DNA of 64,000 bases from Owenia fusiformis (Eukaryota; Annelida; Polychaeta; Sabellida; Oweniidae): positions 45,713,885 through 45,777,884 of the forward strand of contig CAIIXF020000001.1 in the NCBI GenBank assembly GCA_903813345.2. Reading direction: 5' to 3'. This document shows, one piece after another, positions 12,305 through 28,700 of the stretch; the first letter of the stretch is position 1, and each line of letters starts with the position of its first letter. Made by a program: the position numbers and the translations under genes. The notes below the pieces were generated by a model that saw only the letters and a program-made list of their open reading frames with translations, did not search any database and was not told where the DNA came from.

Positions 12305-13449
12305 TATTTAAAGTGGCGGCAAAGAATAGGGATCAAAGAGTGTAAAAAGTCGGAAACAATTTCTGTAAAACATGTTAATTTCATCCTTATTGTATTATCT
12401 GTAGTGGAATTCACGTATCTGATAAACCAAAGTATTATTTTGAAATAAAATCGGAACTGTTGGACGGTTGTGATAATTTAAGAATGTTATCGTCAACTCA
12501 ACACTATTCTTTGTTGCCCCGTTTACATATTAAAGCAACCCTTCAATCAGCCAACAATTAAATCGCCAGAATGTATGTAGGTCCATGAGTTACGTGAGGT
12601 AAGTTTGAAATAAATGCATTAATAGTGAGCTAGTTTGTTTAACAGACCTATCTCTTCAGAAGACTAAGTCTCCGGAAAACACAGTAAAACGATCTCCTCG
12701 TCCCCTCGTTAAATACGTGGGCTAAAATGTCCTCATTTGAGAGCACCAATGTGTCAAATCCAGATGCATGATTCCCTTGTCCAAAAATGATAGTGGGTGA
12801 TTATTCATAGACAACTTCATACACATGTGTTGTTTTTGTGATGTCTAGTGTAACAGTGATTGTTGCCTTTAAACTTAATATTGTTTTCCTTGGTTGACAT
12901 GCTTATATATGCTGACCCACTTCGATATGCTGATCATACACAGTTTGAACCATGACGGTATCACTACATACTTAGAAGGACGAATTCCCGATGGATTTTC
13001 TTTCAAATCAGCATTGTGGCCGATAGTTCCGAGCAGTGACATCTAGAGTGGCTTTCATTCGGTAAGGTTCGGTCTTTTAGAAACTGGTTGAAAGATCGCA
13101 GGTACACACATTTGGATTGTGTGTATGTGTAGTTGTTTCGCTTGGTTTGATCAGTTTGGGAAATGTATTTCCCTTGCATATCTTATCTGTATCGCATTGT
13201 TGCTTCGTTCGTCCGGTTATTTGTCAAAATATAACACTGTTGTCTGTACAATCACTTTAAATAGCAAGAACTGATGTAATAAGATAGTTATGATCATAGA
13301 TAAGGCAAATCATCAAACTATACATCGTACATGTATATATGTATACAATATGTGTACTTTCATTAAATGATAAATATCAATATATGCTCTGCTGTCATAA
13401 ACATCCTTCTTGCGAACAATGACGTAATCAGACAGAAATATGCCTCTAT

Positions 13450-13758
13450 TTAAGATTTAGTGTGGTGCTTCTTTCCTTTCTTTTCATTCTTCGCTTTTCT
13501 AGATTTCTTATCTTTCTTATGTTTCCTATGCTTGTGTCCCTTTCGTACTTTGTCGCTAGTTCCCCTAGCCGCGGCCGCCTTAATGGGACCGTCATTAAAG
13601 CTAAGAAGACTACTGAAGTCTGGGCGAATAATAGAGCGTCCGTCAACTTTACCCCAGACACCAATCACGTATGACTCGATGTCGCACTCGTTCACACCTT
13701 TTCGAATTCGAAAATATCCATTTTCTCCCCATTGTGTCCCCCAGGAGTTAGCAGCGAT
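13450..13758 (-). CDS. TINAGL1: TINAGL1 exon 9: Asn block and lysine-rich tail
   Basis: Starts [18 protein letters not shown] (Asn417), then the cathepsin B-like C terminus, then 33 residues dominated by Lys, Arg and His, ending in TAA at 13452-13450. The tail has no counterpart in the vertebrate family as I know it. Confidence 0.92.
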   Translation of the reverse strand: MAANSWGTQWGENGYFRIRKGVNECDIESYVIGVWGKVDGRSIIRPDFSSLLSFNDGPIKAAAARGTSDKVRKGHKHRKHKKDKKSRKAKNEKKGKKHHTKS

Positions 13759-16700
13759 CTGGAAGTGAAAAGATCGAACGTGGCTTTACGGAGACCAAAG
13801 ATTGGAAACAGGACTTAAGCTTATTAGGATTTTTTATTCATAAGTGCAAAAAGCTTTGTTAACATGGAACATAATTTATGATGTTTTGGTAGCTTTATAT
13901 AACTTCATAATCGTGGCCGTTTATTCTTACCCAATATTTCTCCTCCCCAAGTGAGGTTTGTTCTGAGCCCCATCTGAAACAAAGATAAAACATAAAGTAT
14001 TCAACGGTATGTCTCGTATGTCTAAATCTTGTTTTTCGTGAGATTTTAAGAGATTTACATATTAGACCTCTAATGACTTACATTACCTTCTTTTAAATAG
14101 CATCTTTGAATTCAGTGAACTGTTTTCTCCTATATTAGCTTTGATTTACACAGTTATGTAATTTGAACAATTTTCTATGCCAATTTAAAAAAACTTGGGC
14201 AAAATCTCCATAGATGCAATGCTAAAATTCTTTAAAACCTTGGATTATTTGTTTGTCAACCGACAATTGGATGTTTAATCACAACATGTACATAAACAGG
14301 GTGATCATGTAGTATGTCATTCAAGTTTTATATACATTCAACTAAGACTCTTTGATAAATCATAAAATTAAGCCACTTTTCCAAGATTTTAGCTTGTAAG
14401 TGAATGGAACTCTAGCCCAAATTAAAAGCTGAATAAAAGATGGCAGCACTATATTCCATGCATTGTTTTTTCTTCTATTTAGAAACTATCCTATTGATCC
14501 TTCCGCTAGAATGATAAGACCACACACGATAGATGGCAAGAACAAAAACAAGAATATAGTCCAGTTATTCTAATTACGTGACCAGCATCACCAGTGGTTT
14601 GATTTTGGTAAGTCCGTGAATGAAATAGTGTATAACACATGATTTGCTATGATTAAGGTGCATTTCCTTTGAATAGCTTGAACTTTATGACCTCGCCCTG
14701 TCAAAATCAGAGTGATAATTTTTGACATTTCTTATAGAAGGCGTATTCAAAACCAATTAAAGCACCATACAGTGAAATAATCAGGGAGGTTAAGTTACAC
14801 GTTTAAAGAGAACGTATTTCGACCCCATGGATTGCTGTTCCGCTCTCAATTCACTATCCCAGGGATATCCCAGAATAGTAGATTAATAAAGATGAGAAAG
14901 CAAGATCATTTGTTGAAAAAATGAGTGGGGTATTTTGAAAAAATCCTAAATGGTTTATCGGAGAGTCGAATTGATAATTTAATTATCCAGGAAGAATTGG
15001 ATGAAAACAAATTATTTTGATGAAACATTTTGAATTCATGGTGAGAAAAAGACTCATGGGCAAAAATATGACTGTCTAAAATCCGTGCTAAAATCATCGG
15101 CATACCATACGTGGTCCTTTAAGGCCTCTTGTATCTTGATGCACCCTTTCCCTAAATAACAAGAGTCCACAGATTTAATACACACGGCATAATTTATCTG
15201 AAATATACAAAACTAGTTTACCTAAAATATTAATGGGTTAGTGGGGTGGGTGGGTTAGTGTACTTCCAAAAACGGACTTACCCGACTATTCTAACTGAGT
15301 GGTAGCCGACTTTCCCAGTGTCATCTGGTGCGTTGGAATGTTTATAGATGCCGCCCCTGTACATAAAGAAATCCTCCTTTACAGCAAAGGTGGCCTGGAC
15401 AGGACCATTTGTGAGGATCTCTTTCATGATTTCTCTTTCCTGTAACAAAATAGCACTTTGGCAGACTCAGTTATCATTGTCAAGTTTGAATTGATCCCTG
15501 TTTATCCACTGATATCGAAATGAAATGAGTGAGTGTATGGATTTCCATCATAATTATTCCAAATATGTGAGATCTTGGTATCAAAAGTTAAATGCGTGTA
15601 TTTTGACATGATACTGTTGTTAATTACTTAAAACAATGGACCACAATGACATATATAAATGACTTTAAAAAGTAATGCTGCTTACATCGTCCCTGATTCT
15701 ATATGGTGGAGTTGATTGGTAAATATTCTGTGACGCAATCCTATTGCTGGTGCAAAGAACATTCTTGGATCGCAGTGAAGATCTGTTGATATAACACTTT
15801 CCTTTAGCATTGTTCTGGCCACTAGTGTAAGGGTAGCATTCCTCGGTTACGACTCTAAAATCACACCAACAACGTATTCTATTTTAGGCCCACTTTGCTA
15901 TGGTACAATTCGAATCCTGCTTCCTTCAGCGGATACTTATAATTGTAGATAAATTCAAATAAATCTGGATCATGGTAAGTGGTACTTGATCAGTATTGAA
16001 GGTTTACAAGTATAAACTTAAAACAGGGCTGCGTACTATACATGTTAGCATTGGCATGGTATGTGGCTTTATTGAACAAGTGTTGATTTTTGTTGATTTG
16101 TGTGAGGCCATGTGATGCCAGGGTTAAGGTAGGCCCATCAATTATCATTTAGACATGTCCCCACCCACATTTTCATTTTTAAGAAGTTACATCAACTCTT
16201 AAATCAAATATGACCCACCCTCATTTTCATTGTAAAAGTCACATCAATGATTAATTAAATATGACCCCATCCTCATTTTCATTTTTAAAACGTCACATCA
16301 ACTATTAATTAAATATGACCCCACCCTAATTTTCATTCTTAAGAAGTCACATCAACTCTTAATCAAATATGACCCCACCCTAATTTTCATTCTTAAGAAG
16401 TCACATCAACTCTTAGTCAAACATGACCCCTTCCTCATTTTCATTTTAAAAAGTCACATCAACTCCAAATCAAATATGACCCAGCCCTAATTTCATCACA
16501 CCTCATCCTTTTGTACATTCTCGTTTACCTCATCACCTCAAATTTCTCTAACCGCCATCTTCTTTCACCGTGTACCATGAATTAACCTCCGAGAACACAA
16601 AATCATTTGTTTATTTTCCACCCTCACAATGCACTTCAAAAATTAGATATTGTTTAGAATTTTTGGAGAAACATGATCTTAAGACCTACTGTAACGTGTG

Positions 16701-19700
16701 AGATTGCAATGCACAGTACACTCCCTGTCAAAAGTTTGAAATCCCAAATTCCGTTAGCCTGTTTACGATTGGTTATTTAGAAAATCATCGGATTTGCCTT
16801 TCCCACCTAGGCTTAATGCAATCGTGAGCGGCAATAAAAATGTAGCTTTTGAAGAGGAGTACTTATTAATTCCATTGAAAATGATATGATACTTTGATAT
16901 TTAGCAGGAAAGTAAATTCATTTATACTTAGTATACAAAGATAAATACGACTAAATAAATAACACTGGTAACAACCCCCCTCCCTCCCAAATTAGGTTCA
17001 CGATGGACGAATTTTGAAGTCGACATATAAGCATCTTAAAACGAGAGGCCATTGCACGTTGTAAACTTACCCTAGTTTTCTCATGTACCACCAGGCCCTA
17101 TCCAGGTGGCCCCCTTCACACCCCAGCTGCTTGCGACCGTTGCAAGAGATAAGCTGTTGTGGGGAGAGATCCACATTGATAGATCCGATGGAATGCAGTG
17201 CCAGTCGGTCAGAGGCCACAGCTGAAACAGAAATATTCGTTTATACAAACGATATCACACCAAATTGGTACTCTCAGACGTATGTATGGATTTGAAAATA
17301 AACTGTGGTAGAACTTGGTGCTTTTTTACATTTGTATAGTATTGAAGACTCCGACAAGCAATTTTGCTGGAATCGCGTATGCCAAGACTCCTAAAATGAC
17401 CACCAAAAGATGGCCACCTAAAAATTATTTAACTCTAGAACTTCTAGTGATACACTCTGACAAATGTACAAATTTGGAGATAACCCAACAAGGTATTCAG
17501 GTAAAGAATCATGTCAAAATTTTCAACTAACCAGCTGTGCTAAAGGCCCATGAGGACCCACAATTCCCCTGGTCACGTATGGCGGACACCGATCCTTCCC
17601 ATTCGTCACGAGAGTCAAAAGCAGATGGGAGTCTTTCGTCTACTCTCACTCGCAATGACGTCATGTGTATTACATCACTGTCCGGTAAAAATGTCCCTAA
17701 TCTGTACTTTAATCCAAATCCTAATGTCTTTCCCCACAAAAAAGAATAATTACCGGCTCTCCACCTTTAAATTACATAACAATATGAAAATACAAATTGC
17801 AATTTCTTAATTTTGATCAGCAACAGATATATTAATACGATATCTCAATACACAGAAATTGTTTGAGGAATTATGACTTACTGATTATAACTAAATGGCA
17901 CTAACCCTTCATAGCCTCTGTTAACGTGTTCTATGATCGAATCCCTGATGAGACATACTTCTCCATCACATTGCCACAAGTAATGGTTTTGTCTGAACTG
18001 GTTTTCTACACACGTGCTATAATATTCAGATGAATAGAGCTACATATTAATCGCAATTAATCGTTTTCAAAAAGCAAACTATGGCACATGATTTGGGGAA
18101 TAACGCGGGTTATGGCTAGGGGCGATTACAAAGTTCAAAACTCGAACCACAAACTACAACCATTTTTCACTTCAGAATTTGAATCTTCAGTTTTTGTCTT
18201 ATTAGCTCGCTTTGAACGCACTGAACGAACTATCGCTAGAAAATCGGCTATTCTCACAGCAGTTCATTCGTGCGTTCCTTGCCATAGAAATACATTTAGG
18301 CCCGAAAAGCACTGAATAAATTGCTTGGAGATTGAAGATCGAATTGGAACCCTGGGAGCCAATCCTCCTATATCAAGGACTGGCAGCAATTATTCAAACT
18401 CGATACTCCGTTGCCCGGCGTGGAACAATTTAGTAAAAATATTATCAAGTATTCCAATAGAAGATGTACATTCCGAATATTATTGTAATCAAGTTTCAAA
18501 TATGAGTTCTGGTCTTCAAAATATGAGTGATATTGTTTCTAAATTGGTCCACGCCGGGCAACGGAGTAGCGAGTTTGGATAACGGCTTTCGATCCTCCTT
18601 GATATTTTTCGCTGAGATTTACCCCTCGTTCAATTCCATCCCTGTATATCATATTCAGGTGTTCCAAATAACAACAATACATTAGAATATTGATCAAAGA
18701 CTACTCACCATTCTTGACAATTAACTTTACTGACATCTCCTGGGTTGTAATATCTTCCATCTGCTATACAGTCGTCTGCAAAAGAAGACAATGAACAATG
18801 AGTTGAAGTATGCAGTGAGATTTACAGATCATTTTATGGAGTTTCTTGTCGTTTTAAATGATACCAATCGATGTATTTTGTGCATTTTGCAGATAAGTTT
18901 AAAACAAAGTCTAAGGATCCGCGGAACGTTTCGAGTATATACGGATAGCTTGACTTGACTTCAGATCAATAGACAACTAACTTGACTTCAATGATTTCAC
19001 TCACTAAAACTTGGGTTCTGTAAGGTTAGTGGTAGATACCTTATAACTAGGACAATATTCGCAGTATTTCCGCCTGGAAGACACTCAGACAATAGGCCCT
19101 AGCAGGCCCTACTGCTCAAGTGACAGAACAAATGAGAAAAAATCTTTTCCGTCATTTTTGGAATTATTTTGTGAATGATATTGAACCCTGTCCCATTTTC
19201 GCGGAGTGGTCAATCACCACCCGAGTTCATTTACATTTACAAAAACATTCGGGTTTACACGAGTAATAAAATAGTTATATTTTTACACTGTAATTGCAAT
19301 TATTAATAAATGAGGAAAAAATCACAAAAATTCATTTCGCATTAAGTGTACAATTCCTATGACCTATACGTACCCCATGGTATGCGAGTAATTAAAATGT
19401 CACCATTATTTGTACATAAATTTTTTCTTCGAAACGCTTTTAAAGTGCCCGATAAAGTATAAAATGCGCATGCGTCCAGGTGTTGATAAACTATAAATAG
19501 CGAAAACCCAGGGTTTGTCACCACAAGGTAAGCCAGGACGTGTTGAGAGAACAGCTAGTGTTGATATTGAATTGATATGTAGCCAGATAAGTTTCCTTAT
19601 TGAAATTACATATGGTTATTAGCAATACTTTGTAAGTGCTAAATAATAAAATATTTAGAGTATATATGAGAGAAATTGGTCATTTCGAACCTGTTGAAAA

Positions 19701-22700
19701 GTTTGTGGCTCTCGGCTACACCGGGGAATTTACTTCCATGAGTACACACATAAATGTGGGGTTCCCCAAGAGGTACGCGACAAGGTGACCTGGCATCAAA
19801 TGTGCGACTAAATGCTACTATCGAGAAGATAAAATAACGAATACGACAATAAGTTATTGCATGTGACAATTCCGAGCCTTCATCTCACTGAAGTATTTTG
19901 AAGTGAAAATAGGATTTTTGTTTTCATACATGGATTCAGATGAACGTAACTTTATTCTGACAACTAATCAAAACTGAACAAAATTGATTGTACGTAACAG
20001 ACAATTTATTGTTTTACAATGTTTTGATTGGCTAAACGAATGAAACCAACAAATTATGACATGTAAAATGACAATTTTGAAATGTAAAATTTAAAAGTGA
20101 CAAACACAACCTCCCTATCCACTCTTTGGGAGCCCTAGTAAATTAGTAATATGTACATGCAGCAGTGGTAGTGTGCAGCTTATTATCACACTACGCTTTG
20201 TATTCTAAAGCCTGTTGTTTGTAATAACACTGTTCACTCAACGTATGTTTTGTGTGTGGGCAGTCAACGATAATCATTGTTTTATCCCGGTTATATGACC
20301 TCGGCAGTTATAACAAAACCGTACTAAACGAAAAAACGCAAATAAGAGAAAGCTTTCACACACATATAAAAAATGAACTAGTCTAATCCGCCAGTATAAA
20401 CTCTGTGCTATACGTAGCCGGGTCAGGCGCACACTTTAATCTTTAATTACCAATACCACCCTATGCTTAGTGAGCGGACCTAATTTCAAGGGTGATGGTA
20501 AAGACGATGCATGGCGCCCAAACCTGGCCTGTAACTAGGTGCACTGATGCTTTCTTCGCAAATTACATCGCCATTGCTCGTCATCGAAATTCTGATCGCC
20601 GAATAGACACTCTAGTAAACATTCATTTTGTATTGGATGTACATAACTAGAGACCGCCTTATTTCGCATATATGAAAAAATAAAACATATCTAGGTACAT
20701 ATATCTTTATATGTGACATCGATCGGGAATTATTGACATATTGTCAATATTAGGTTGTAATTTCTTGCGGTAAATTCAAATTGTATCTTTAAACGACTGT
20801 TTCATCTTAACTATTCGTTTTATTGGATGTAAAACAAACGGTATGCATAGTTTAACATCTTTCACTTCTAAAACAGCATAAAATATCACAATATCATCAC
20901 CTAATGCTGCAATAATACGACTTAAAAGATTATGGTACTAATATTCTTTGGTTTTTGGGCGCCATGCCTCGTCTTACCATCACCCTTGAAATTAGGTCCG
21001 CTCACTAAGCATAGGGTGAATACGAAAAGCAAAATCTTTATAACCTCACACGTTTAGTGTTGGAGTTAACAGAACGGTATTAAGATCACGAAAGGTTATA
21101 AATACAATCACAACCTATGACCCAAGGAAACTTAGACTAAACAGTCAATCTGTAGTTAGATAAACATGATCCGCATTTTATTTCTGATTGTGCGTAGTTT
21201 TCTGTGACATTTACATGTCACAGTTTCTGTGTTTTCCGTGTACTTAATTATAGGAAAATGAACAATTGACTTAGTCTTTCCTGAAAACGCAATATTTGGA
21301 TTTACCACGTATATCATTTTTACATTTCTATGCAACTGACATGAAGATTATTAATTGCTTTAATATTTAGTTGGCGTGGTTATAGAGCAAAAAACCCGGA
21401 ACAGCCCAGGTGAAGGTTTACCTGTTTTTTGTTTATATAATTTTTTCCTCATTAATAATAACAAGAGACTGTGGATAGTGGATTTGGAATTTTGAAATAT
21501 GAAAAAGAAAAGCTTATATTGAAAATAGGGCCAGGCTGGTATAAGTTTGAAAACGTTTCCTTGGTTTATTTTTTAAGCTTTTTGAGATCTTGATTATTCT
21601 TATTTCAATTCGATACGTATCTTTGAACTTTAGGAAAATATATAGCCTGGTCACTGGTCAGCACTCAGCAGCTAGCCCCCTTTCTAAATGAAATCCCGCT
21701 AAACAGATCTTTAATTGTACTGCACATGATAAGAAACTCGTTTATAATCATCTATGTAGCTATTTTTATTGGAGTGGTTTGATCTCAATTTCAATTCTTT
21801 GATTACTTCTTAAGAGTTGTTTGCCACTTGTATCCTTGCCACAACATACCTCGCTTATTAAACTGACCACTTTTAAGACAATATCGATTTTTATATGATT
21901 TCTATCGTTACTTGAGTGTTCAATAAAACATAAAAAATTGATAAGAAATGTAAATCTTGGTCAAAACGTGTGTGTACAATTGGAAGCTTATCGTAATGTC
22001 TGTCCGCTGATTGAAGATATGTGACCCAAAAAAATGCAACCCTCCATTTCTTCAAAGACTTCATTTAATGTGAGATCCTCTGGCAAAGTTTTAATAATCA
22101 TAGCCTTAAAGTGATAGAGTTATGGTCGTTCCAAAATATGCTTCAATCTTTGTCTTTGTGGGCCTTTCAGAGCAATTAACCTCCATTTAAGAAAAATAAG
22201 AGAAATGGAGGGTTGCATTTTTTGGGTCATACTGTATAAATATTATACATCTGCAACGGTGGTATATGGTATATGTCAAAGATAGAACGTGTGGTAATTT
22301 AATAAAACTATATGTTGACTCTGTTTCTAGTGACAAATATACGTACTGAATTATATACAGATTGGTCAAAAAACGGTATAGTCATGCACCAGCCCCTTGT
22401 TTTGCAGCTTCACAGATTGCAATTACGATAAATTCGATTCACATCAGCTGTTAAGAAAATTCAATTCCAATTCACAAGTATATGTTTAAGTTTAAGTTTA
22501 AAAATAGTTTATTTTTGTGTCACTGATATTACAATATACATATAAAATACATGTATATATATGTAAAAATAGGCTCGCTGTTGAAATAAAGATAAAGGAA
22601 TATTTTGTGAGAATTTATGGATATACCCTCGTATATGGGGCGTTTCCCATCCTAAAATAATTTTGTCGGGCATTATTTATTATTGAAGTATTTAAGTCAA

Positions 22701-25700
22701 GGCCGATATGTACGGGGCTTAAAGAAAAGAGTGCATGAAATCACCATTAATTTATTAGTGTACATATTATTTGTAAGTAATACCAAATGAACAAGAATAT
22801 TTCATTAAAATAACTGAAATTCTGCCACAAACATTTCGTGATAGTTTTTACAAGGTCAACATTTTGGCCTGTATACTTAACAAATGATTATGCCACTACT
22901 AAGAGTTTTTCACACAAGTAGTTTTTGTTTATTAGCCATAAATATGTTGTAAAATAAAGAATGACTATACTATAATATTCTAGTTTAACTTTGGTCACCC
23001 CAAAATGTCCTAATTCTAAAATCACATAGGCTTACAAAGAAATACATGCCCACACGTAAGTTTAAGTTTAGAACAATTAATATCAAATTTTCTGATAACT
23101 TGAACGATTAGACTTTTTAAGGAGGTATGTAAACACTTAAGGACGTGATCTACTTTTTGAGAACTTGTATATCAACAATGACCACTGGAAGGCAACTGAT
23201 ATCTCTGCACTCGTTTGAACAATGATTGCATTTCACCTGAAGTTTTCCTTAGACCGGCAGTCAAACATTTTATCCATCAGAAGATAATTAATGTGGGTAG
23301 TTAAAGATATGGAGTGATCGTAATTTATTTTTGTTGCCTTAATCTCCCGAGAGAAGTGTTTATTCTCGTGTCAACTCATGACAAGAGTTATCGTTTTAAC
23401 CATAATCCACTGTTAAATCGCGCCTCATTCATCAAGGTCCACACCGCCCAAAGCATAAATACTTGGCATATAGTTTTCAGTTGTTGCCGTTTAAGAATTA
23501 GTACACCGATTCACGCTTGTGAATTACAATTTATCGTTTGTTATGGCACATGTTTTGGGATATTCAGGTTTTACAAATTAGTTTCTTTATTTATGTTCGC
23601 CAAATTCTTTATGGTTCCGTACGTGTTCTTGGACAATGATTACTATTACCTTGATAAGGTATCTTGATTTATATCTAACCTATGCTCGAAATCTAACCCG
23701 AAGAATACAAGTCTATTTCATTAAGTTTTTGATTACATTCTCCTGTATCAAAATCAATTAAGTTTTGCGATATTTATACAAATCCTATTCCAAACTTGAA
23801 AATGCTATACACCTTGCAAAGGTTTCATTATGTTTCATTTCTTTCCCACGATAATTCACTTCCTTAAAGGTATAAATTCTTTATGATCGTTTTTGTTTAG
23901 TTCATGTACTTAGCAATCCAAAAACATAATATTGGCTTGCGGAGATATTTTTATTTTTAGGAAAGAAATCGATGTTTATTTTTCACCTTAAAATAGTATT
24001 TTCATTATACATAGGTTATTTAATGAAAAATACAGAAACATGTCTTAACTCCTAGTTCAGTCCAGATGCCATGGTTACCAACCTTTTGGAGGATAAGTAC
24101 AATTAAAACAAGGGCATAATGTCACTGAACGTTTTTAACTAACTCTTATATGAAAAACCGTTGACACTTTGACAGTTGTCGTGATTTTATCTTGCTATCT
24201 TTGCTCATACAGTAGGTCCTAATTAGTCATGAATTGAAATTGTAAGTACATTGAAATATGATATTTAGCAATTGATATATTCTGGTGATCACACTACATG
24301 TATCAAGGGTACACAGCTGTCAGTTTTTTAATAAAACTCTACTGACAATATCACCTTATTTGACAGTTTCTAAAATATATACCTATCACTTGTATATTTG
24401 TCTACTACTTATAATAGACTTTCAATGTGTTTTTCTCAGAAAAAAACAAGAGAACCACTGTTTGAGATGACATTCAAAACTCGATTTTAATGAAATGTCC
24501 TCATCAAATCGTAATTAAAAAGTAATCAAAGTCACTGTAAAATACAATTTGTAAATAAACATCTACCACAAGGATATTTTTATTACAATCTCCACTGCAC
24601 AAGAATATGAATATATCATAGTTTTTGTGCCTAAATAACCTAATTTTGCTCGTAGGGTATTCCTCTGGATTCAAAACCAGTGATTTGTTAAATACCGTTC
24701 GCCCACAACTTGTGTGTTTTCACTTCACCTAGTTCATGCGTGTAATCAAAATTTATGACGACGTTTTCTTTCACAGTATTATTCAATATTCAATACTCCT
24801 GTTTTTATTTTGGTACCCACAAACTAGATTTTACAGCGCTTTTGCTCAAATATCATCTTTGTTATAAACGTTTGGACTACTTATAGAATTTGAAAATAAT
24901 ATTGTGATATATATTAATTATTAGTTTGTAGCTCGTAAAAACATAATGTAGATCTAAACGAGGGTTGTATTATGAATATGAGGTATATCCGGAGGGAAAT
25001 ATAGGTTGTTAATAAGTTGTCTCGATGTCTATTTCGTCGAACATTCAACGTAGTACATGTTACGTAAAAATCATAAAAATATAATTATCAAACTCTGACC
25101 AGCTGTTTGACCTGTTAACTATTAATGTCTAAATTGCAATCTGCCAAATAGTTGATGGATAGGCCTTTTTCTGAAATAATCTAACGTAAACCACAGGTTG
25201 ATTTGTACAGTGTAAAAAATGTTTTAAAATAAACATAACGTGGATGCATTAGCATGATCCTCTTCAAATGTAACTAATGATGGATTAAATCTTGTTGAGA
25301 TAGCCTGTAATTATTTAGTTAAGTTAGATGCGCAAAAATTTGCTCTGATTTTAAACATGAAATGTGCATGTCTATGTTTTTGGTAAAGCTGTCTATCACA
25401 TGCGTAATTTTGAAATTGTGGACATTGTTATCACAGACCTTAACCGACTTACAAAACTTCAATGATATCTAAAAATAATCTAAAAGGGATTAAACGTTCG
25501 GTTCTTAGTTTTTACAAAATATTCAATGTGCCTCCTTCCAACAGTGCTTGAGGCTTTCAGGCTTTGAAAACCAAAAATGTTGTAATGGCATCGTTCACAT
25601 GGTAGAAAGCAATTTCATTACGTCATTTAGAACAGGCTTATTACGTATTTAGCAAGTAGCAATTGAGAAATTGAAATTAGTCGTATTAGTTCCATAATCA

Positions 25701-28700
25701 CTGGGGGGTATCGTGATGCAACAACACCGTGTTGTTGCATCAAGATGGCCAGACTTCCGGTGATCGATTTTCGAACGATATTTTGTTTTCCCAATTTAAA
25801 CCCATTTCTAGGACGAGTTGCTCAATAATCATACACATGCAGCTAGCGCATGATCTATATTTTGAAAAACTGTCGTTACAGTCGAAATGTTGAGGCATGC
25901 GCAGACCTCTATTTAGTGATATTTTCATTTCAAATATGGCGGCCAATCCGATGTCTGACGACCCTTACAAAGAATCTAGGCAGTTTGCATTTTTACCTCC
26001 TGTGAAATAACAAGTGGAATTTAGTAGTTGTTTTGTGTTATATTATCATTCTGCATCGTAATTCTATGTGATTTGGTGTTGAAATGTCAGCAGAAATACA
26101 TATCCATACGATAATCGAGTGAATCAGATAACAGATTTTTCGAAAACCCGTCTCGTGCTAAGAGTGTAAAAACTTGTATTAACATGCTCAAAAGTGCCAA
26201 TGTGCACATCAATGTCAAGCTAAATCAATGTTGTGTCTAAAACAGGTACCCGATCTACTCAAAACAGCTTGTCATTCACGTATACACGCTTAGCAAACAC
26301 GGCGAAATGACCTGAATCTTGGAATTTCGTTCAAGAGCTAGTAATGTTTGCTCCGGTCTTCGTCATAAGTGTTCATCAGACTTCACGCATGCGCAGGGGA
26401 AAACCATCAACCAATAAGGTTTATAAATCAATTTTGCGCATGCGCCTTACAACGGTAAACAAATTCGTATTTATAAACGAACCAGTTTGAGATAACCCGA
26501 TATCAGTCGGAGAAATCTGACGATCTACGAAACTCACTTCAAAAAATCAAATGCGGACTGACGGCGTATTCTACTATGTTTGGATCTAAGATTTTCAGTA
26601 TAGATAAAGTCTTTTATGATCTTTCGAATGAGGTAAGTCTCTAGTTCGAAAGACAATCGTATCAACTTGAACAAAAGTTGAGTTTTGACGAAAAATTTTA
26701 ACATGCGCAGAAGTCCCATTTTCGTTGTACCATATTGACTGGTTAGTATACATGTAGCATCATCAAGAAGCTATAAATTCGCGGTTTTAATTCCTCACTA
26801 TTGATGCAACAACACCACTCTGTTTATTATCGATGATACAACAACACCTATGGGCTGATGCAAAAACGCCAATATAATGTATCATTGAACAACAAGAGAA
26901 ACTGTTTATGTCCTGTTTACAGGTGTTGGTCGGGACATGAATAAAACGCGTGAGTCCGTGGTCCATGAATGAAACGTATTTTGTTTGGTTTCTTAATGTA
27001 TTTGTATCTGAAAAATAAAGATTATTATACGAACATTTTCTAAATTAAATGCCCTTGATTTACCGTATGGAAATTGTATACAAATAACTAATATAATCAT
27101 GGAAAGACAACAGATATCAGTCATTTTGTGTTGTTTGTACCTCAATTGAAATACTCATTTCTGATTGGTTGATGAGCGGGCAACAATATGTACTGCTGAC
27201 CGCTACTAGGTACTGTTGACCGCTACTTTTGAAAAAATGTTTTTTGAATGTTGATTTTTTTTTAATTTTGAAAAAATAAGTTGTGTAAAAAATTACAAGT
27301 ATTCGACGGTTTGAGATTTTTTGCTAAAATATGATACCTTTACTTATCAAATATGTTCACTTGATATTCGATTATATATTCGTCCAATTATTATATTCTT
27401 CGGACTAACAAACAATTGTTCACCTCTCTATTCGGTCAACTGACAAAAGTGTATACCTCAACAGTAAACACTGAGAGTACTGTTGACCTAGATCTCCGGT
27501 CTCGGTCAACAGAACTTTCAAGGTTTACAGTATCGGTATACAATTTTGACAGTTGACCTCAAGAGAGGTCTACAATTGTATATATCCTTTGTTATACCAC
27601 CCAAAGTATGACGTCATTTATCAAGTTGAAGAGTTGTATGCGCTGCTCAGGAGTCGTGTACGCTATCCAGGAGTTGTACATCGTTCTCAAGAGTTGTATA
27701 GAATGAGTGTTGGTTTAATGATATTGCAGTTATACAATGCTATTATATAGAGGTTATTTACTAAGAGGGATTCAATATTGGTTTTATTCCGAGAGACAAT
27801 ATGATATGTCCCGAGGGCCCGGGGGGAATCTGGGATTACTGTACCCCTATCAGTTTACCTTTTTGGGCCCTAAATCCTATCACTTTTGTTTACCTTTTTA
27901 CTTAGTCGGAGAGAACGAATCCACAGAGAGCAATACTTCTACATGTGCACCGTGCAAGATTTTCATTAAACGTGTAACTAAACCTCCCTAATAAAGTCAA
28001 TTAGACGTTTTTACTCATTGGCTCTCCAAATTGGAGGAAATAAAGAATCATATCATATCATAGATGAAGCAATCATCTCATTAACATGCTTTTTGAAATG
28101 TTCTCCGATAAGCTCACGAATGTTACAGTGAAACTGTTTTAGCTATATTTTGATAAACAGTGGTAACGTACATCTACTATATCTAGTTTATCACTGTTCT
28201 ACAGATGGATGACAGATAATTTCCAATAGCTCGTCATGTTTACCGAGAACGAAAGATGTTTGTCCACCATTTTGAATGATACTAAATGGAGTCAGGGTCA
28301 TCAAGCTATGGAACAGTGGTTTATGAAAATAGATTGGGTTACTGTAGCTTGCCATGTTAAAGACGATTGAAAGAATCTTCGCCCGCAGGACGTGTATTTT
28401 GAATGCCTTGAGAAGAACGCAAATGGGTAATGGGTAACGGTGTCGCAATCGTAGCATTTAAAAATCTGTTCCTCTCGAGATTTATGGTCTTCTGAAATTA
28501 TACTATTAATTGGTGTTGCTGCATCATTGCTCAAATCTAGAGGAGTGTTGTTGCATCTTCGGTTTGGTGTTGTTGCATCAATAGTGAGGAACTAAAACCG
28601 TGAACTTATTGCTTCTTGATGATGCTACATGTATACTAATGACAATTTCTTTAAATATAGATCGTGCGCTAACTGCACGTGTATGGTTGATTGAGAACTC

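Noticed and set aside
16154-16497. Regular repeat array considered as a CRISPR
   Set aside because: Adjacent ~54-bp units with no unique spacers, in an animal intron: a minisatellite.
23314-23667. 117-codon frame in TINAGL1 intron 1
   Set aside because: Hydrophobic, AT-driven composition, no ATG in a good context and no homology; expected by chance in this sequence.
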